Positions 49,019 through 58,505 are shown, counted from the stretch's first letter. The stretch is DNA of 64,000 nt from UBA5239 sp040394635 (GCA_040394635.1 JBEBRW010000011.1:1-64000); one strand, 5' to 3'. Notes: generated by a model not told the origin, from the sequence alone. Program-made: numbers and translations.

Positions 49019-50899
49019 ATGAGTTTGAAGGTGCATACGTTGGTTTTGGGGAGCGGGGCGGCGGGGCTCAATACGGCCTTGCAGCTGCATGCGCTCGGCG
49101 TCGAGGATGTGGTGATCCTGTCGGAGGGGCTGAGCAAGGGGACCTCTATCAACACCGGCAGCGACAAGCAGACTTATTACAAGCTCGGCATGTACGCTAA
49201 TGTGCCGGATTCGCCGATGCAACTGGCGGAAACGCTGTTCAATGGCGGCTGTGTTCATGGCGATATCGCGCTGGCCGAGGCGGCGCTGTCGGTACGCGGG
49301 TTTTATAACCTGGTGAACCTCGGGGTGCCGTTTCCGCATGACCGTTATGGACAGTACATCGGGTACAAGACGGACCACGATCCGTTCCGCCGGGCGACGT
49401 CCTGCGGTCCTTATACGTCACGTGAAATGTGCTTGAAGCTGATCGACGCGGTCAAAAAGTGCGATATTCCGGTGATCGAGAACCGGGTGGCGGTATCGCT
49501 GCTGAAGGTCGACGGGCGGGCCGCGGGGGTGATCGCCATCAACGAAGAAGGCGAGTTCGAGGTTTACCGGGCGGAAAATGTGGTTTTCGCGGTGGGCGGA
49601 CCGGGCGGTTTGTACGAAGCTTCGGTCTATCCGGCGGTGCATACCGGCGGAATCGGGCTGGCGCTGAGGGCAGGGGCGCTGGCGCGCAATCTGCCGGAGT
49701 CGCAGTTCGGCATGGCGTCGACCAAGTTCCGCTGGAACGTGTCCGGGACCTACATGCAGGTACTGCCGCGAGTCATTTCCACGGCGGCGGACGGCGTCAG
49801 CGACGAACGCGAGTTTCTGCTTGATTTCTTCGGCAATACCGGCAAAATGAATTCGATGATTTTCCTGAAGGGTTATCAATGGCCCTTTGATACGACCAAG
49901 ATTCCGAATGGCTCCTCGATGATCGATATCCTGGTGCATATCGAGACCGTGATCAAAAAGCGCCGGGTATTCCTGGACTACCGCAGCAATGGCGAGGGGC
50001 TGGACTTCAAGACGCTCGACGCCGAGGCTTACGAATATCTGGAGAAATCCAGCGTCCTGTACGGTACGCCGCTCGAGCGGCTGGCGAAAATGAACACACC
50101 GGCGATCGAATTGTACCGCGACCACGGCATCGACCTGAGCACGGAGCCGCTGGAAGTTGCGGTCTGTTCGCAGCATAACAACGGCGGTCTGGCCGCCAAT
50201 TGCTGGTGGGAATCGGAGAATATCAAGCATTTGTTCCCGGTGGGCGAGGTCAACGGTTCGCACGGGGTGACCCGACCGGGCGGTTCGGCGCTGAATGCCG
50301 GGCAGGCGGGCGCATTCCGGGCCGCCGAGTATATCGCCGCGCGCTACCGTGAGGAGAGTATCGACGATGCCGCGTTTGAGGCGGCGGTCGCGGCGGAACT
50401 GAATTTCCTGTATGATTATCTGTCAAAAACCGGCAATGCCAACGACTGGCAGGCCGAGCGTATGGAGCTTCAGCACCGGATGACTGAATACGGCGCGCAT
50501 ATCCGCGGCGGCAATGCCTGCGCGGAAGCCTGGGCCCAGTATCAGCGGTTGCTGGCGCAGGGCTGTCAATGGCGCGGGCCGAGCGGCAAAGCCGAGGCGC
50601 TGCGCAATCTGCAGCTGTGCCTGGCTCACGCCGTTTACCTCGAAGCAATAAGCGCGGCGGTGGAGCAGGGAATCGGCTCGCGCGGTTCGGCGCTGGTTTT
50701 GAAGCCGGAAGGCGCAGCGGTACCGGGGACGGATTGGCACTACCAGTCGGAGAAACGCGAGTTCCGCACTCAGGTGCAGTTGACTGTGTTTGACGGCAGC
50801 GTAAAAAATTACTGGGAGCCCTGCCGGGGGCTGCCGGAGTGCGACGGCTGGTTCGAAAACGTCTGGAACGACTATCGGGAGCAGAAGATTTATGAGTGA
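49019..50899 (+). CDS. FAD-dependent oxidoreductase (fumarate reductase / L-aspartate oxidase-like)
   Basis: This 626-residue flavoprotein has an N-terminal dinucleotide motif (VLGSGAAGLNTALQLHALG), then SKGTSINTGSDKQTYYK, VVFAVGGPGGLYE near 190 and the C-terminal VGEVNGSHGVTRPGGSALNAGQAGAFRAAEYIA, typical of the succinate dehydrogenase/fumarate reductase flavoprotein superfamily. It has no Tat signal or haem motif, so it is cytoplasmic. GGAG precedes the ATG. It is the first gene of a four-gene operon with overlapping starts and stops; the next gene starts 8 bp before its stop. Together with the lyase and OYE genes, a role in oxidising or reducing a sugar-derived acid is inferred. Confidence 0.8.
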   Translation: MSLKVHTLVLGSGAAGLNTALQLHALGVEDVVILSEGLSKGTSINTGSDKQTYYKLGMYANVPDSPMQLAETLFNGGCVHGDIALAEAALSVRGFYNLVNLGVPFPHDRYGQYIGYKTDHDPFRRATSCGPYTSREMCLKLIDAVKKCDIPVIENRVAVSLLKVDGRAAGVIAINEEGEFEVYRAENVVFAVGGPGGLYEASVYPAVHTGGIGLALRAGALARNLPESQFGMASTKFRWNVSGTYMQVLPRVISTAADGVSDEREFLLDFFGNTGKMNSMIFLKGYQWPFDTTKIPNGSSMIDILVHIETVIKKRRVFLDYRSNGEGLDFKTLDAEAYEYLEKSSVLYGTPLERLAKMNTPAIELYRDHGIDLSTEPLEVAVCSQHNNGGLAANCWWESENIKHLFPVGEVNGSHGVTRPGGSALNAGQAGAFRAAEYIAARYREESIDDAAFEAAVAAELNFLYDYLSKTGNANDWQAERMELQHRMTEYGAHIRGGNACAEAWAQYQRLLAQGCQWRGPSGKAEALRNLQLCLAHAVYLEAISAAVEQGIGSRGSALVLKPEGAAVPGTDWHYQSEKREFRTQVQLTVFDGSVKNYWEPCRGLPECDGWFENVWNDYREQKIYE

Positions 50900-51428
50900 T
50901 GAAAACTCCATGTATGATTTTTCAATTCTGCGCGACCTGCGCAAAAACGAAAAAATGAGCATTGCCGAACTGACCGAGCGCAGCGGGGTTTCGGCGGCGG
51001 TGATCTCCAAGCTCGAGCGCAACCAGATCACCGCCGGGCTGGAAACCATCGGTAAATTGGCACACGCTTTCGGCATCAGCGCCGCCGATCTGATCAAGGT
51101 GGCGGAGAACCGTCACGCGCGGCTCGCCGAGGCTACTGAACGGGATTCGGAAGGTTTTCATTTTCAGGAGGTTTCCTACAGCAACATGAAGGGGCTGCGG
51201 GGAACGGCTCCTGCCGGGGCCGTGCTGGAGCGGCCGCATCTGCACCGCAGCGGTTCGGAAATGTGCTGGGTGTTGAAGGGCAGGGTGGTATTCAGTTTGC
51301 CGGAGGGGGATTATGACCTCGCCGCCGGGGAGTCGATCATGTTCGATGCGCTGAACCGGCACCGTTATCAGGTTTTGGAAGATTGCGAAGTTTTTATCGT
51401 TCATTTAAGAGAAGGATTTAAATTGTGA
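50892..51428 (+). CDS. XRE-family regulator with C-terminal cupin domain
   Basis: This 178-residue transcription factor has a helix-turn-helix at residues 10-65 (LRKNEKMSIAELTERSG, then SAAVISKLERNQITAGLETIGKLA). A cupin sensor occupies 100-178, with metal-type His and Glu residues in RPHLHRSGSEMCWVLKG. Cupin regulators of this build usually bind a small metabolite. It sits second in the operon, with ATG overlapping the upstream stop and a GTGA junction to the lyase gene downstream, so it most likely regulates the operon it is part of. Confidence 0.9.
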   Translation: MSDENSMYDFSILRDLRKNEKMSIAELTERSGVSAAVISKLERNQITAGLETIGKLAHAFGISAADLIKVAENRHARLAEATERDSEGFHFQEVSYSNMKGLRGTAPAGAVLERPHLHRSGSEMCWVLKGRVVFSLPEGDYDLAAGESIMFDALNRHRYQVLEDCEVFIVHLREGFKL

Positions 51429-53197
51429 AAACAACCATATTTCCTCCGGCCGCCGACCGCAAAGCATGGGATCGTGCCCGGAAATCACCGCGCAACCGAG
51501 AATTCAGCGAACAACTGATTGCCGAGGCCGGAAAAATACTGCAGCAAAGCAGCATCCCGGAGCTTCCGGCTCATCTGTTCATGGAATTTGTGCAGAACGG
51601 CAACCGATCGAATTACGAAACCTGTTATTTCCTGCGCCGCCGGCAACTTGTCGTGCTGCTGCTGGCCGAATGTTTCGAGGCCAAAGGGCGGTTCATGACC
51701 GGCATCATCGATTATCTCTGGGCGATCACTGCCGAGCATACCTGGAGCCTGCCCGCCCACATTCCCAATACGACCGGCGACCCGCTGCCCGATCAGCCTT
51801 ATGAAACGCTCGATCTCTTCGCGGCGGAAACCGGAATGCTGCTGGCCCGGAGCCTGGACTTGCTGGAAGACAAGCTCCGCGAAATTTCCCCGAATCTGGT
51901 GCGGATGGTGCGCCGCCAGCTGATTACCCGGATCATCGAACCGATGGAGGTCAAGCCTTTTCCGTTCTGGTGGCATCAGGGATTGAATAACTGGACGCCG
52001 TGGTGCAGCAGCAACTGCCTCGGCGCAGCCTTGACCGCACTGCAGGACGAACCGGCCCGCCTGAAAAGAATCATCAAGCAGTTGAACGGTTATGTCGAAC
52101 TTTATGTGAAACAATACCCGGAAGACGGCGGCTGCGACGAGGGGCCGACCTATTGGGCGGTTTCCCCGGCGGTGATGCTGCGGTTTTACGAGCAGCTCCG
52201 GACCTGGCCGGATAATCCGAAATTGAAGCGGATGGGCGAGTACATTGCCGATGCCTGTTTGAGCGGAAGTTACCTGGCGGCCTTTGCCGATGCGGGGACT
52301 TCCACTCATCTGGTGCCGTGTCCTTCATGCTATCGTTATGGCGAACGGGTCGGCAGCAGCAAACTAAAAAAGCTGGCCCTGAGCCTGTCAGCCCCCCCTG
52401 AAGTCCCTGCGACCAGATACGAAATCAACACGGCACTGGAATACATCTTCTGGCTGCCTGCTGAATCGAAAACCCCGGCACAGCCGGAAAAGTCGGTTGC
52501 CTGGTATGAGAAAACCGAACTTTTGTTCGTGAAGGACAACGGCTTGTCGCTGGCTGCCAAGGGCGGGCACAATGCCGAGAATCACAACCATATCGATGTC
52601 GGCCAGTTCATTATTATCAATCAGGACCAGCCGGTGATCATCGATCCGGGCTGGGCGGAATATACCCGTTTCACCTTCAGCGACAAACGCTATGAAAACT
52701 GGATCATCAACTCAGACGGGCACAATATCCCACAGTTCAACGGCGTCAAACAACTGCCGGGCAAGGAATTCCATGCCGAAGTCCTTGAACTCCGCAAGAA
52801 TAAACAGTGTTGTGTACTGAAATTGGACCTGACCAAGGCGTATCCGGCGGAGGCAAAGCTGAAAAGCTGCGTCCGTGCCATAACGTACGATTTCGCGGCG
52901 TCGAGCATCGAAATTCATGATGAATGGAAGCTTGCGGGCCGCAAAAATACGGTCGTGATCCCGCTTTATACACCGGGGGCGGTCAAGAAGTTGACCGGTC
53001 AGAGTTGGCAGATTCTGAATATGGTCCTGACGATCTCCGGCTCCGACAGCAAGCTGGACGCCGAGAAGTTGAAAATAACCGACAGCAGGCTTTTGCTAAG
53101 CTGGGGCGAGAGCCTGAACCGTCTGACGCTGACCACGAATTCCGGCAGCAGGGGCGAACACAAATTAACATTTTTACCTAAAGGAAGTAAAAAATGA
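51425..53197 (+). CDS. Heparinase II/III-like polysaccharide lyase family protein
   Basis: This 590-residue protein has an alpha/alpha toroid N-terminal half (WWHQGLNNWTPWCSSNCLGAAL, YPEDGGCDEGPTYW) and a beta-sandwich C-terminal half starting with NAENHNHIDVGQFIIIN and VIIDPGWAEYTR. This is the Heparinase II/III signature, including the NHNHxDxG histidines. Such lyases cleave uronate-containing polysaccharides by beta-elimination. Unlike most relatives it has no signal peptide, so it should act in the cytoplasm, perhaps on imported oligosaccharides. The GTG start overlaps the XRE-cupin stop (GTGA), and the stop overlaps the OYE start (ATGA). Confidence 0.85.
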   Translation: MKTTIFPPAADRKAWDRARKSPRNREFSEQLIAEAGKILQQSSIPELPAHLFMEFVQNGNRSNYETCYFLRRRQLVVLLLAECFEAKGRFMTGIIDYLWAITAEHTWSLPAHIPNTTGDPLPDQPYETLDLFAAETGMLLARSLDLLEDKLREISPNLVRMVRRQLITRIIEPMEVKPFPFWWHQGLNNWTPWCSSNCLGAALTALQDEPARLKRIIKQLNGYVELYVKQYPEDGGCDEGPTYWAVSPAVMLRFYEQLRTWPDNPKLKRMGEYIADACLSGSYLAAFADAGTSTHLVPCPSCYRYGERVGSSKLKKLALSLSAPPEVPATRYEINTALEYIFWLPAESKTPAQPEKSVAWYEKTELLFVKDNGLSLAAKGGHNAENHNHIDVGQFIIINQDQPVIIDPGWAEYTRFTFSDKRYENWIINSDGHNIPQFNGVKQLPGKEFHAEVLELRKNKQCCVLKLDLTKAYPAEAKLKSCVRAITYDFAASSIEIHDEWKLAGRKNTVVIPLYTPGAVKKLTGQSWQILNMVLTISGSDSKLDAEKLKITDSRLLLSWGESLNRLTLTTNSGSRGEHKLTFLPKGSKK

Positions 53198-54630
53198 GTC
53201 AATACACGAAAATATCGACGATCAAGAACGCTGAAGAATTTGCCGCTCATCTGGACAAACTTGGACTGCCGCACTGGTTCGTGCCGGAAATGAAGTCCGG
53301 GGCGGACTCCGCTTTGTCGCAGACCGCTCAGCTGAACGGCCGCACCATCGGCAACCGCTGGGCGATTCTCCCGATGGAGGGCTGGGATTGCCTGCCGGAC
53401 GGTTCGCCGAGCGAATTGACCGAGCGGCGCTGGCTGCGGTTCGGCGAGAGCGGCGCCAAGATTCTTTTCGGTTGCGAGGCCGCCGCCGTGATGCTTTCCG
53501 GCAAGAGCAACACCCGTCAGATGATGATCACCCCCGAAACGGCGGAAAATATCGGCAAACTGCGCGCCAAAGTCGCCAAACGGCACCATGAAAAGTTCGG
53601 CAAATCCGACGACCTCTATATCGGGCTGCAGCTGACCCACTCCGGCCGTTATTCCCACCCGTATGATGACAAAAAACTGGATTCCGTGACCGCTTACGCC
53701 CATCCGCTGCTGGACAAGAAGTTCGGCAACTCGGCGAAAAATGTGGTTTCCGACGATGAACTCGATGAGATTGTGGCCACGTTCATCGAGGCGGCCAAGC
53801 TGGCGAAGGACGGCGGATTCGACTTTGTCGACGTGAAGCACGCTCACGGCTATCTGGCGCACGAGCTCCTGAGTGCAATCGACCGTCCCGGCAAATACGG
53901 CGGTTCGTTCGAGAACCGGACCCGCTTCTTCCGCGATATCGTACAGGGAATCAAGGACAACGTGCCGGGACTCGATATCTCGTTCCGGTTCAGTGTCTTT
54001 GATATGATTCCATATGAAAAAGGACCGGACCGGATCGGCAAGCCGATGGACTGGAACGGCAACTATCCGTATGCCTTCGGCGGCGACGGCACCGGACACG
54101 GCTATGACCTGACCGAGCCGGCGGCGTTCCTGAAACTGGCGCAGACGATGGGGATCAACTTCATCTGTTCGACCGTCGGCAGTCCGTACTATATTCCACA
54201 TATCCAGCGCCCGGCGTACTACCCGGTCAGCGACGGTTACCTGCCGCCGGAAGACCCGACCATCGGCGCGTTCCGCCAGATCGCGGCCCTGGCCGAGATC
54301 AAAAAACTGGTTCCCGGCATGCAGATGATCGGCTCCGGCTATACTTGTCTGCAGGAATGGCTGCCGCAGGTAGGGGAATATGTGGTGCGGCACGGCATGG
54401 CCGATTACGTCGGCATCGGCCGCATGGTGCTCTCGTATCCCGAACTTTGTGCGGACCAGCTGCAGGGCAGGGGACTGGACAAGCGGCGGATCTGCCGGAC
54501 GTTCGGCGACTGCACCACGGCACCGCGCAACGGGCTGGTCTCCGGATGCTATCCGCTGGACCATTATTACAAGGAGCTTGAGTCCGCCGAGAAATTGAAA
54601 AACATCAAGGCGCGTCTGAATAATCAATAA
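53194..54630 (+). CDS. Old Yellow Enzyme-family NADH:flavin oxidoreductase
   Basis: This 478-residue TIM-barrel FMN enzyme has GLQLTHSGRYSHP near 145 (substrate-binding His), FDFVDVKHAHGYLAHELLS near 207, GGSFENRTRFFRDIV near 235 and GIGRMVLSYPELCADQL near 405. The C-terminus has cysteines CRTFGDCTTAPRNGLVSGC, which do not match the C-x2-C-x3-C[4Fe-4S] spacing of 2,4-dienoyl-CoA reductase, and the second flavin domain of that enzyme is missing. It is the last gene of the operon, followed by a terminator palindrome. It would reduce an activated C=C bond, perhaps in an unsaturated product of the adjacent lyase. Confidence 0.85.
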   Translation: MSQYTKISTIKNAEEFAAHLDKLGLPHWFVPEMKSGADSALSQTAQLNGRTIGNRWAILPMEGWDCLPDGSPSELTERRWLRFGESGAKILFGCEAAAVMLSGKSNTRQMMITPETAENIGKLRAKVAKRHHEKFGKSDDLYIGLQLTHSGRYSHPYDDKKLDSVTAYAHPLLDKKFGNSAKNVVSDDELDEIVATFIEAAKLAKDGGFDFVDVKHAHGYLAHELLSAIDRPGKYGGSFENRTRFFRDIVQGIKDNVPGLDISFRFSVFDMIPYEKGPDRIGKPMDWNGNYPYAFGGDGTGHGYDLTEPAAFLKLAQTMGINFICSTVGSPYYIPHIQRPAYYPVSDGYLPPEDPTIGAFRQIAALAEIKKLVPGMQMIGSGYTCLQEWLPQVGEYVVRHGMADYVGIGRMVLSYPELCADQLQGRGLDKRRICRTFGDCTTAPRNGLVSGCYPLDHYYKELESAEKLKNIKARLNNQ

Positions 54631-54645
54631 CGCTGGAAATTTTTG

Positions 54646-54672
54646 GACCACGGAACTTTCCGTGGTTTATCA
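54646..54672 (+). terminator. Palindrome closing the lyase operon
   Basis: CCACGGAA-CT-TTCCGTGG (54648-54665) is a perfect 18-bp palindrome 17 bp after the OYE stop, followed by TTTATC. The arms are the same CCACGGAA word found in the dispersed repeats. Confidence 0.6.
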
Positions 54673-54763
54673 AAAATAAAGAGTGAAATTAATATTTTTT
54701 GGACGATTTGGCAAAATATAATTTGAAAAAATACTTTTCATATGGCATATTTATCTCGGTCAA

Positions 54764-56920
54764 ATGGAAAGCTGCGAGATGACAGAAGAATACAATGATA
54801 TTTACAACGACGAGTTCGATGTCGATGAACTGAATGCAACAGTTGTTTTATCGAAAGCGACTGGCGAATCGGACGAGATTGACTTTGAAATAGACAAAGA
54901 AACCGAAGCATCGGACTACAAGGACCGGTTTCGGTTCATCTGTTATTTCGCCGCGGGCGGCATGGGGCAGGTGGGCAAGGCCAAGGATTTGGCCTTCGAC
55001 CGCGTCGTGGCCGTCAAGACCCTGAAGGAAAAATACAAAGACAACCCGCGTATCGTCAAATCCTTCCTGGAAGAATGCCGCCTGAACGCCCAGTTGGACC
55101 ACCCGTCCATCGTGCCGATTTACGCCATGGGGAAGGGGGAGTCCGGCAACTGGGAAGTGATCATGAAGCTGATCAACGGCACCTCGCTTTCCAATTTCAT
55201 CAAGACCGCCCGCGAAGTTTATACCAACAAGCGGATCAGTTACCGGCAGGAACAGCGGGCGCTGATTTCCCGGTTGGAGTATTTTCTCAAGATCTGCGAG
55301 GCCATTAATTACTGCCATAGCCGGAAAGTCGTTCACGGCGACCTGAAGCCGGACAATATCATGATGGGCCAATACGGCGAAGTCTATATCATGGACTGGG
55401 GCTGCGCCCGCTATGCGGACACCACCCCGGACCATATCAGCGGCACCCCGAATTACCTGCCGCCCGAGTTCCTTAATGATAAAGTAGTGACATTTCAGAT
55501 CGACGTTTACTCCCTCGGGATTATCCTGTTTGAGCTGGTGACGCTGCTCCGGGCCAAGGCGACCAACTCCACCCGGACGCACCAGACCACCAACATTACG
55601 CGACATAATGTTTTTGACCTGGATAAATGGCATTTCCAGCCCGGCATGAAGGTCAATCATTCCCTGAAAGCGATCATTTTCAAGGCAATTAATCCCGATC
55701 CCACGCACCGCTACAAGACGGTTAACGAACTGGCACTGGATATACGGCATTTCATTTACGACGAAGAAGTATCGGCGGACCCGGATGGATTGCTGAAGAG
55801 GTTTGTGCGGACGCTTTATCACAACCGGCTGAAATCCATCATCGCCGTATCGCTGACCTTCATCGTGCTGCTCTGTCTGCTTTTCCAGTCTTATTATCAA
55901 GCGAGCCGCAAGGAAAAAATCCGCCAGGCGAGCCTGACCCAGATGGTCCGGCTCCAGTCTACAACCGACGAACTGGCCAACGAAGTAAGCAATAACTTCC
56001 TGCTCGGGCAGACGCAGGTCATGATGTATGCCGACCTGATTATCGAAAATATCGATGGTCATCCGGCGGGCAAAGATCAGAAATTTTATGCCAACAATCT
56101 GTACCGGAAAGCGGAAACCAGCCCCCCCGGCATGATGGAAACCGACGTATATCCGAATCCGATCAACCTGCAGCACATCGCTTATGTTCCTTCCATCCAG
56201 GCGTCGACCGTGGAAGATGCAAAGTTGATGGATGAAGTTCAATTCATACGGATTTGCCGCAAGGTGATCAGTTCAAACTTCGAGAGCAGGGATATTGTCC
56301 ATGATGACAATCGCCTGTTCACAACAGGAAGCCTGATTCAACGACTGATGATTGTCTGGAAAAACGGCGTTGGCTTTGTTTACCCCGGCGGCTATGACGA
56401 TCCCAATACCTTCGCATTTTATGAGCGTTGGAACAATCCGGATAACCGCAATACCGGCAACCGGATCATCTGGAGCCAGCCCTATATCGGCAATACCGGG
56501 CGCCAGCGCATTGTCTGCCGTTATCCGATGCGCAAGGAAAATAAGGAATTTATCGGTGTGGCCGGCGTTGAAATGCGCCTGGAAAGCATCCTCTATCCGA
56601 TCATGAGGGCCCACAAGGCCAATCCCGACCTGCGGTTCTATTTCGTTGACCTCCGCGGCAACAGGGCAGGGCTGGTCACCGGCGACGAAATCATTATGCC
56701 CCACGAAGACGGCTTCTATCCGGACCGTACTCATGTATCCGAAATTTTCGCAGTGGCGAGCCGCCTGAAAGATTCGGAATACCAACAGTTCGAATCCACC
56801 GTCGGCGGCAAACAGTTCTTCATTACAGGCTCCATATTCAAGGTTGTCGACAGCATCTTCATTCAGATGATCGATGCAGAAGCCATGACCCGCCGGATTC
56901 AGGAAACCCCGAAAAAGTAA
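54764..56920 (+). CDS. Transmembrane serine/threonine protein kinase with extracytoplasmic sensor domain
   Basis: This 718-residue receptor kinase has an acidic N-terminal tail of about 55 residues, then a kinase domain (58-340). The glycine loop is FAAGGMGQVGKA and the catalytic lysine K85 (VAVKTL). The catalytic loop H191-G-D-L-K-P-D-N198 has Gly in place of Arg (non-RD), the metal motif D211-W-G213 replaces DFG, and GTPNYLPPEF is the APE-like segment. A transmembrane helix (about 356-378) leads to a PDC/Cache-like periplasmic sensor (about 400-700). DWG and non-RD forms are common in PVC-phylum kinases. A second ATG at 54779 has a better-spaced GGAAA and may be the true start. Confidence 0.88.
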   Translation: MESCEMTEEYNDIYNDEFDVDELNATVVLSKATGESDEIDFEIDKETEASDYKDRFRFICYFAAGGMGQVGKAKDLAFDRVVAVKTLKEKYKDNPRIVKSFLEECRLNAQLDHPSIVPIYAMGKGESGNWEVIMKLINGTSLSNFIKTAREVYTNKRISYRQEQRALISRLEYFLKICEAINYCHSRKVVHGDLKPDNIMMGQYGEVYIMDWGCARYADTTPDHISGTPNYLPPEFLNDKVVTFQIDVYSLGIILFELVTLLRAKATNSTRTHQTTNITRHNVFDLDKWHFQPGMKVNHSLKAIIFKAINPDPTHRYKTVNELALDIRHFIYDEEVSADPDGLLKRFVRTLYHNRLKSIIAVSLTFIVLLCLLFQSYYQASRKEKIRQASLTQMVRLQSTTDELANEVSNNFLLGQTQVMMYADLIIENIDGHPAGKDQKFYANNLYRKAETSPPGMMETDVYPNPINLQHIAYVPSIQASTVEDAKLMDEVQFIRICRKVISSNFESRDIVHDDNRLFTTGSLIQRLMIVWKNGVGFVYPGGYDDPNTFAFYERWNNPDNRNTGNRIIWSQPYIGNTGRQRIVCRYPMRKENKEFIGVAGVEMRLESILYPIMRAHKANPDLRFYFVDLRGNRAGLVTGDEIIMPHEDGFYPDRTHVSEIFAVASRLKDSEYQQFESTVGGKQFFITGSIFKVVDSIFIQMIDAEAMTRRIQETPKK

Positions 56921-56934
56921 GCTCATCCGCATAG

Positions 56935-56985
56935 AAAAAATGGCGGACAGTAAAGTTTCCGGGGTGAAAAATTACTGTCCGCCAA
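56935..56985 (-). terminator. Strong terminator of the SIMPL gene
   Basis: TGGCGGACAGTAA (56941-56953) and TTACTGTCCGCCA (56972-56984) form a perfect 13-bp stem. On the minus strand it starts 24 bp after the SIMPL stop and runs into TTTTTTC. Confidence 0.9.
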
Positions 56986-57008
56986 CAACAAGGGGGTCAA
57001 TTTCAAGG

Positions 57009-57782
57009 CTATTCCAGCAGGTACTCCAGGTTCACAACCACTTTTATGCTCTTTTCGAGGCTTTCCGTATCATAAACTCCGCCGTGGGAGGTTTCAGTAG
57101 AGTAGGGGGCCGTTATCTGAATGACGCCCTGTTTGGCCTCGAGCAGACGGCCGATCTTGCCGCCGCTGTTCTCCGCCAGAATCTTGGCCCGCTCAAATCC
57201 GTTGGCCGTGGCCTTCCGCATCAGGGCCAGCTTGTAACGGTCCAGATCCGAAATATAATACTCAGGCGTACCGGTATTCAGGTCGACACCTTCAGCAAGC
57301 AACGCATCGAGATTGCGGTAATTGTCTGCGATCAGGTTGACCTGCCGGGTATTCACTTCGACCTTGCGGCCGGCTTTCACGTGAAGCAGCTCATCCGTGG
57401 TTACGCCACGCTCATTCTTCCGGTAAATATTCTCCTGAGCGATATTGCCCAGGGAAATCTCTTCCACCTTGAATCCCATGTGCTGCAACTTAAGTACAAC
57501 CTTATCTTGTGAACGCTGCAGCCGGTTGAAAGCATCTTCCAGATTGGCACCGCGTGCACATACATATACCTGGAATTTGGCCACGTCGCCGCTGACGATT
57601 TGCTCGGCATATCCCTTTACCGAAAGATTCTTTTCCTTCCGGATCTTGATGAAGAAATGCGACAGCAGGAACGATGACACGATAACCGCCAGTGCGATGA
57701 TCGCCGTAGTCAGGATACGCGTGCCATATCTCACTACCTTATCATTCATATTATATTTGCTTATTCTGCTGTTAGTTGACAT
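57009..57782 (-). CDS. SIMPL-domain (DUF541) envelope protein
   Basis: This 257-residue protein has one N-terminal transmembrane helix (about 22-43, TTAIIALAVIVSSFLLSHFF) and a large outside domain. SVKGYAEQIVSGDVAKFQVYVCARG is the typical first strand of the SIMPL family, and the end PYSTETSHGGVYDTESLEKSIKVVVNLEYLL is also standard. The family forms periplasmic or membrane-bound oligomers; some bacterial members are linked to oxidative stress, but the function is open. The ATG at 57782 follows AAAGAGAT; upstream ATGs to 57869 lack support. It converges on the kinase gene with a shared intergenic terminator. Confidence 0.85.
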   Translation of the reverse strand: MSTNSRISKYNMNDKVVRYGTRILTTAIIALAVIVSSFLLSHFFIKIRKEKNLSVKGYAEQIVSGDVAKFQVYVCARGANLEDAFNRLQRSQDKVVLKLQHMGFKVEEISLGNIAQENIYRKNERGVTTDELLHVKAGRKVEVNTRQVNLIADNYRNLDALLAEGVDLNTGTPEYYISDLDRYKLALMRKATANGFERAKILAENSGGKIGRLLEAKQGVIQITAPYSTETSHGGVYDTESLEKSIKVVVNLEYLLE

Positions 57783-58308
57783 TTCATCTCTTTCATGGTT
57801 GATAATCGTCAATAAAAGGTTTCGTTGATTTAAATTCATCGGTTCCATAAGAAAAGACAATACACCCATGTTTTTTTGTTCATGACATTATTCTACAACC
57901 GATTTTCAGGATTTCCAGTACCAAAATATCACGTCGCATAATGTATATTATGTTAAGTTTCATATATAGGAAAGGGCGATGCTATCGATTCATATAATGT
58001 TTATTATGAGGAATATATGAATAACTAAATGAGCGCCTGTTAATAAGTTGTTCATTTCATCCACAGGATAACGGTGGATTAAGCAGTGAATTTCGGAGAT
58101 TTTCAATTGTTGATATTTTTGACCCTTCATAGAATGATGAATAAAGGGCTGATTATCGATTTTACCGGTTGATGGACGGTTTTGAGCCAATCGCTGTTGG
58201 AATGGCTTTAGAATGCGTTTTTCCGGGATATGGCTAAATCGATCTTTATTGATTCAGTCGATATTTGATGGGGTGATTAGAAGAGATTTGGAAAATGGAT
58301 AATGATTG

Positions 58309-58352
58309 GGTGAGGGGTGGTATCCGTTGAGATGGATATGCCCCCTTCCCTT
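58309..58352. repeat. Hairpin repeat copy 1
   Basis: Forty-three to forty-four bp nearly identical to the copy 150 bp downstream. They differ only by two one-base length changes (GGGG versus GGGGG and CGTTGAG versus CGTGAG). It folds as a hairpin with GGTATCC/GGATA and GGGG/CCCC stems. No T-run follows on either strand. Confidence 0.85.
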
Positions 58353-58459
58353 AGTCGAATTTATTGTGCCAGTGCGGTTTGACCATGGGGTTTGGAAGGA
58401 GGTTTAATCAAGTCAGGGATTAAAGAAATTTGATTAAGTAAAAACTTAATAAAAAACAG

Positions 58460-58505
58460 GTGAGGGGGTGGTATCCGTGAGATGGATATGCCCCCTTCCC
58501 TTTTG
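58460..58505. repeat. Hairpin repeat copy 2, likely bidirectional terminator
   Basis: Second copy of the 44-bp unit. GGGGG and TATCC pair with GGATA and CCCCC. It is flanked by TTTTGTTTTT on the plus side and by TGTTTTTTATT on the minus strand after the GNAT-GrpB gene. This copy could therefore terminate transcription in both directions. Confidence 0.8.

Noticed and set aside
53194..54630. 2,4-dienoyl-CoA reductase
   Set aside because: The protein ends after the FMN barrel, lacks the second flavin/NADPH domain, and the C-terminal cysteines do not match the [4Fe-4S] spacing.
58309..58505. Possible CRISPR repeats
   Set aside because: There are only two copies, 150 bp apart, with hairpin structure and no cas genes.
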